Shown one piece after another: positions 5,124 to 5,155 of a stretch of 5,155 nucleotides of DNA; position 1 is the stretch's first letter; the number at the start of each line of letters is the position of its first letter. The notes below the pieces were generated by a model. It was not told where the DNA came from, ran no database searches, and saw only the letters and a list, made by a program, of their open reading frames with translations. A program made the translations under genes and the position numbers. Origin of the DNA: Chlamydiota bacterium (lineage in GTDB: Bacteria; Auribacterota; UBA3054; B51-G9); contig QMOL01000230.1 of the NCBI GenBank assembly GCA_003648225.1, forward strand, positions 1 to 5,155. The letters are read 5' to 3'.

Positions 5124-5155
5124 CTCCTAAATTTAGCTCCGGGAGCCAATAAAGA
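5119..5155 (+). repeat. Family A element at the transposase stop codon, cut by the window edge
   Basis: TTTAGCTCC (5119-5127) overlaps the TAG stop (5121-5123), then TAAATTTAGCTCCGGGAGCC and AATAAAGA follow, equal to the start of A2 (GGGAGCCAATAAAGA, 4174-4188). It is in the same orientation as A2, so the transposase is bracketed by A copies in direct orientation. The rest of the element lies beyond the window. Confidence 0.8.

Overview
The window looks like a fragment of an AT-rich genome of a candidate-phyla-radiation (Patescibacteria) type bacterium. This is inferred from the secreted protein with GWAWS..IGWI modules, the thrombospondin type 3 repeats, the lack of a Shine-Dalgarno site before the large gene, and a Y1 transposase with the compact RAYT layout. 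No marker gene is present, so the lineage is not proven.

Layout: positions 1-396 carry no gene. They hold a probable terminator of an upstream gene (1-45), a cluster of GC-rich palindromic elements of two families (71-308), a CATG-phased tandem repeat (314-354) and an extended -10 promoter (361-369). Positions 397-4146 encode one 1249-residue exported mosaic protein. In order it has a membrane/signal segment, a TSP3 unit split by a discoidin-like domain, a TSP3 array, a ZU5-like domain, one more TSP3 unit, a GWAWS module block, a cysteine-rich region and a final TSP3 unit. Positions 4147-4466 hold a second palindrome cluster, largely in inverted orientation to the first. Positions 4467-5123 encode a REP-associated Y1 transposase (RAYT), and another palindromic element follows it to the window edge.

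The main point of interest is the transposase and its repeats. Family A (core GCTCCGGGAGC) and family B (core ACGCCGGGCGT) have different sequences but the same plan: an 11-base palindrome with central CCGGG. In many copies of both, the tetranucleotide TTAG lies at its 5' edge. This parallels REP/RAYT systems, where a GTAG-flanked hairpin is the substrate of the HUH transposase. The repeats flank the transposase, flank the surface-protein gene in inverted orientation, and occur as an in-frame insert of about 80 bp inside the transposase gene, between the HUH motif and the catalytic tyrosine. The large surface protein is probably a passenger between the repeat clusters; nothing in the sequence links its function to the transposase.
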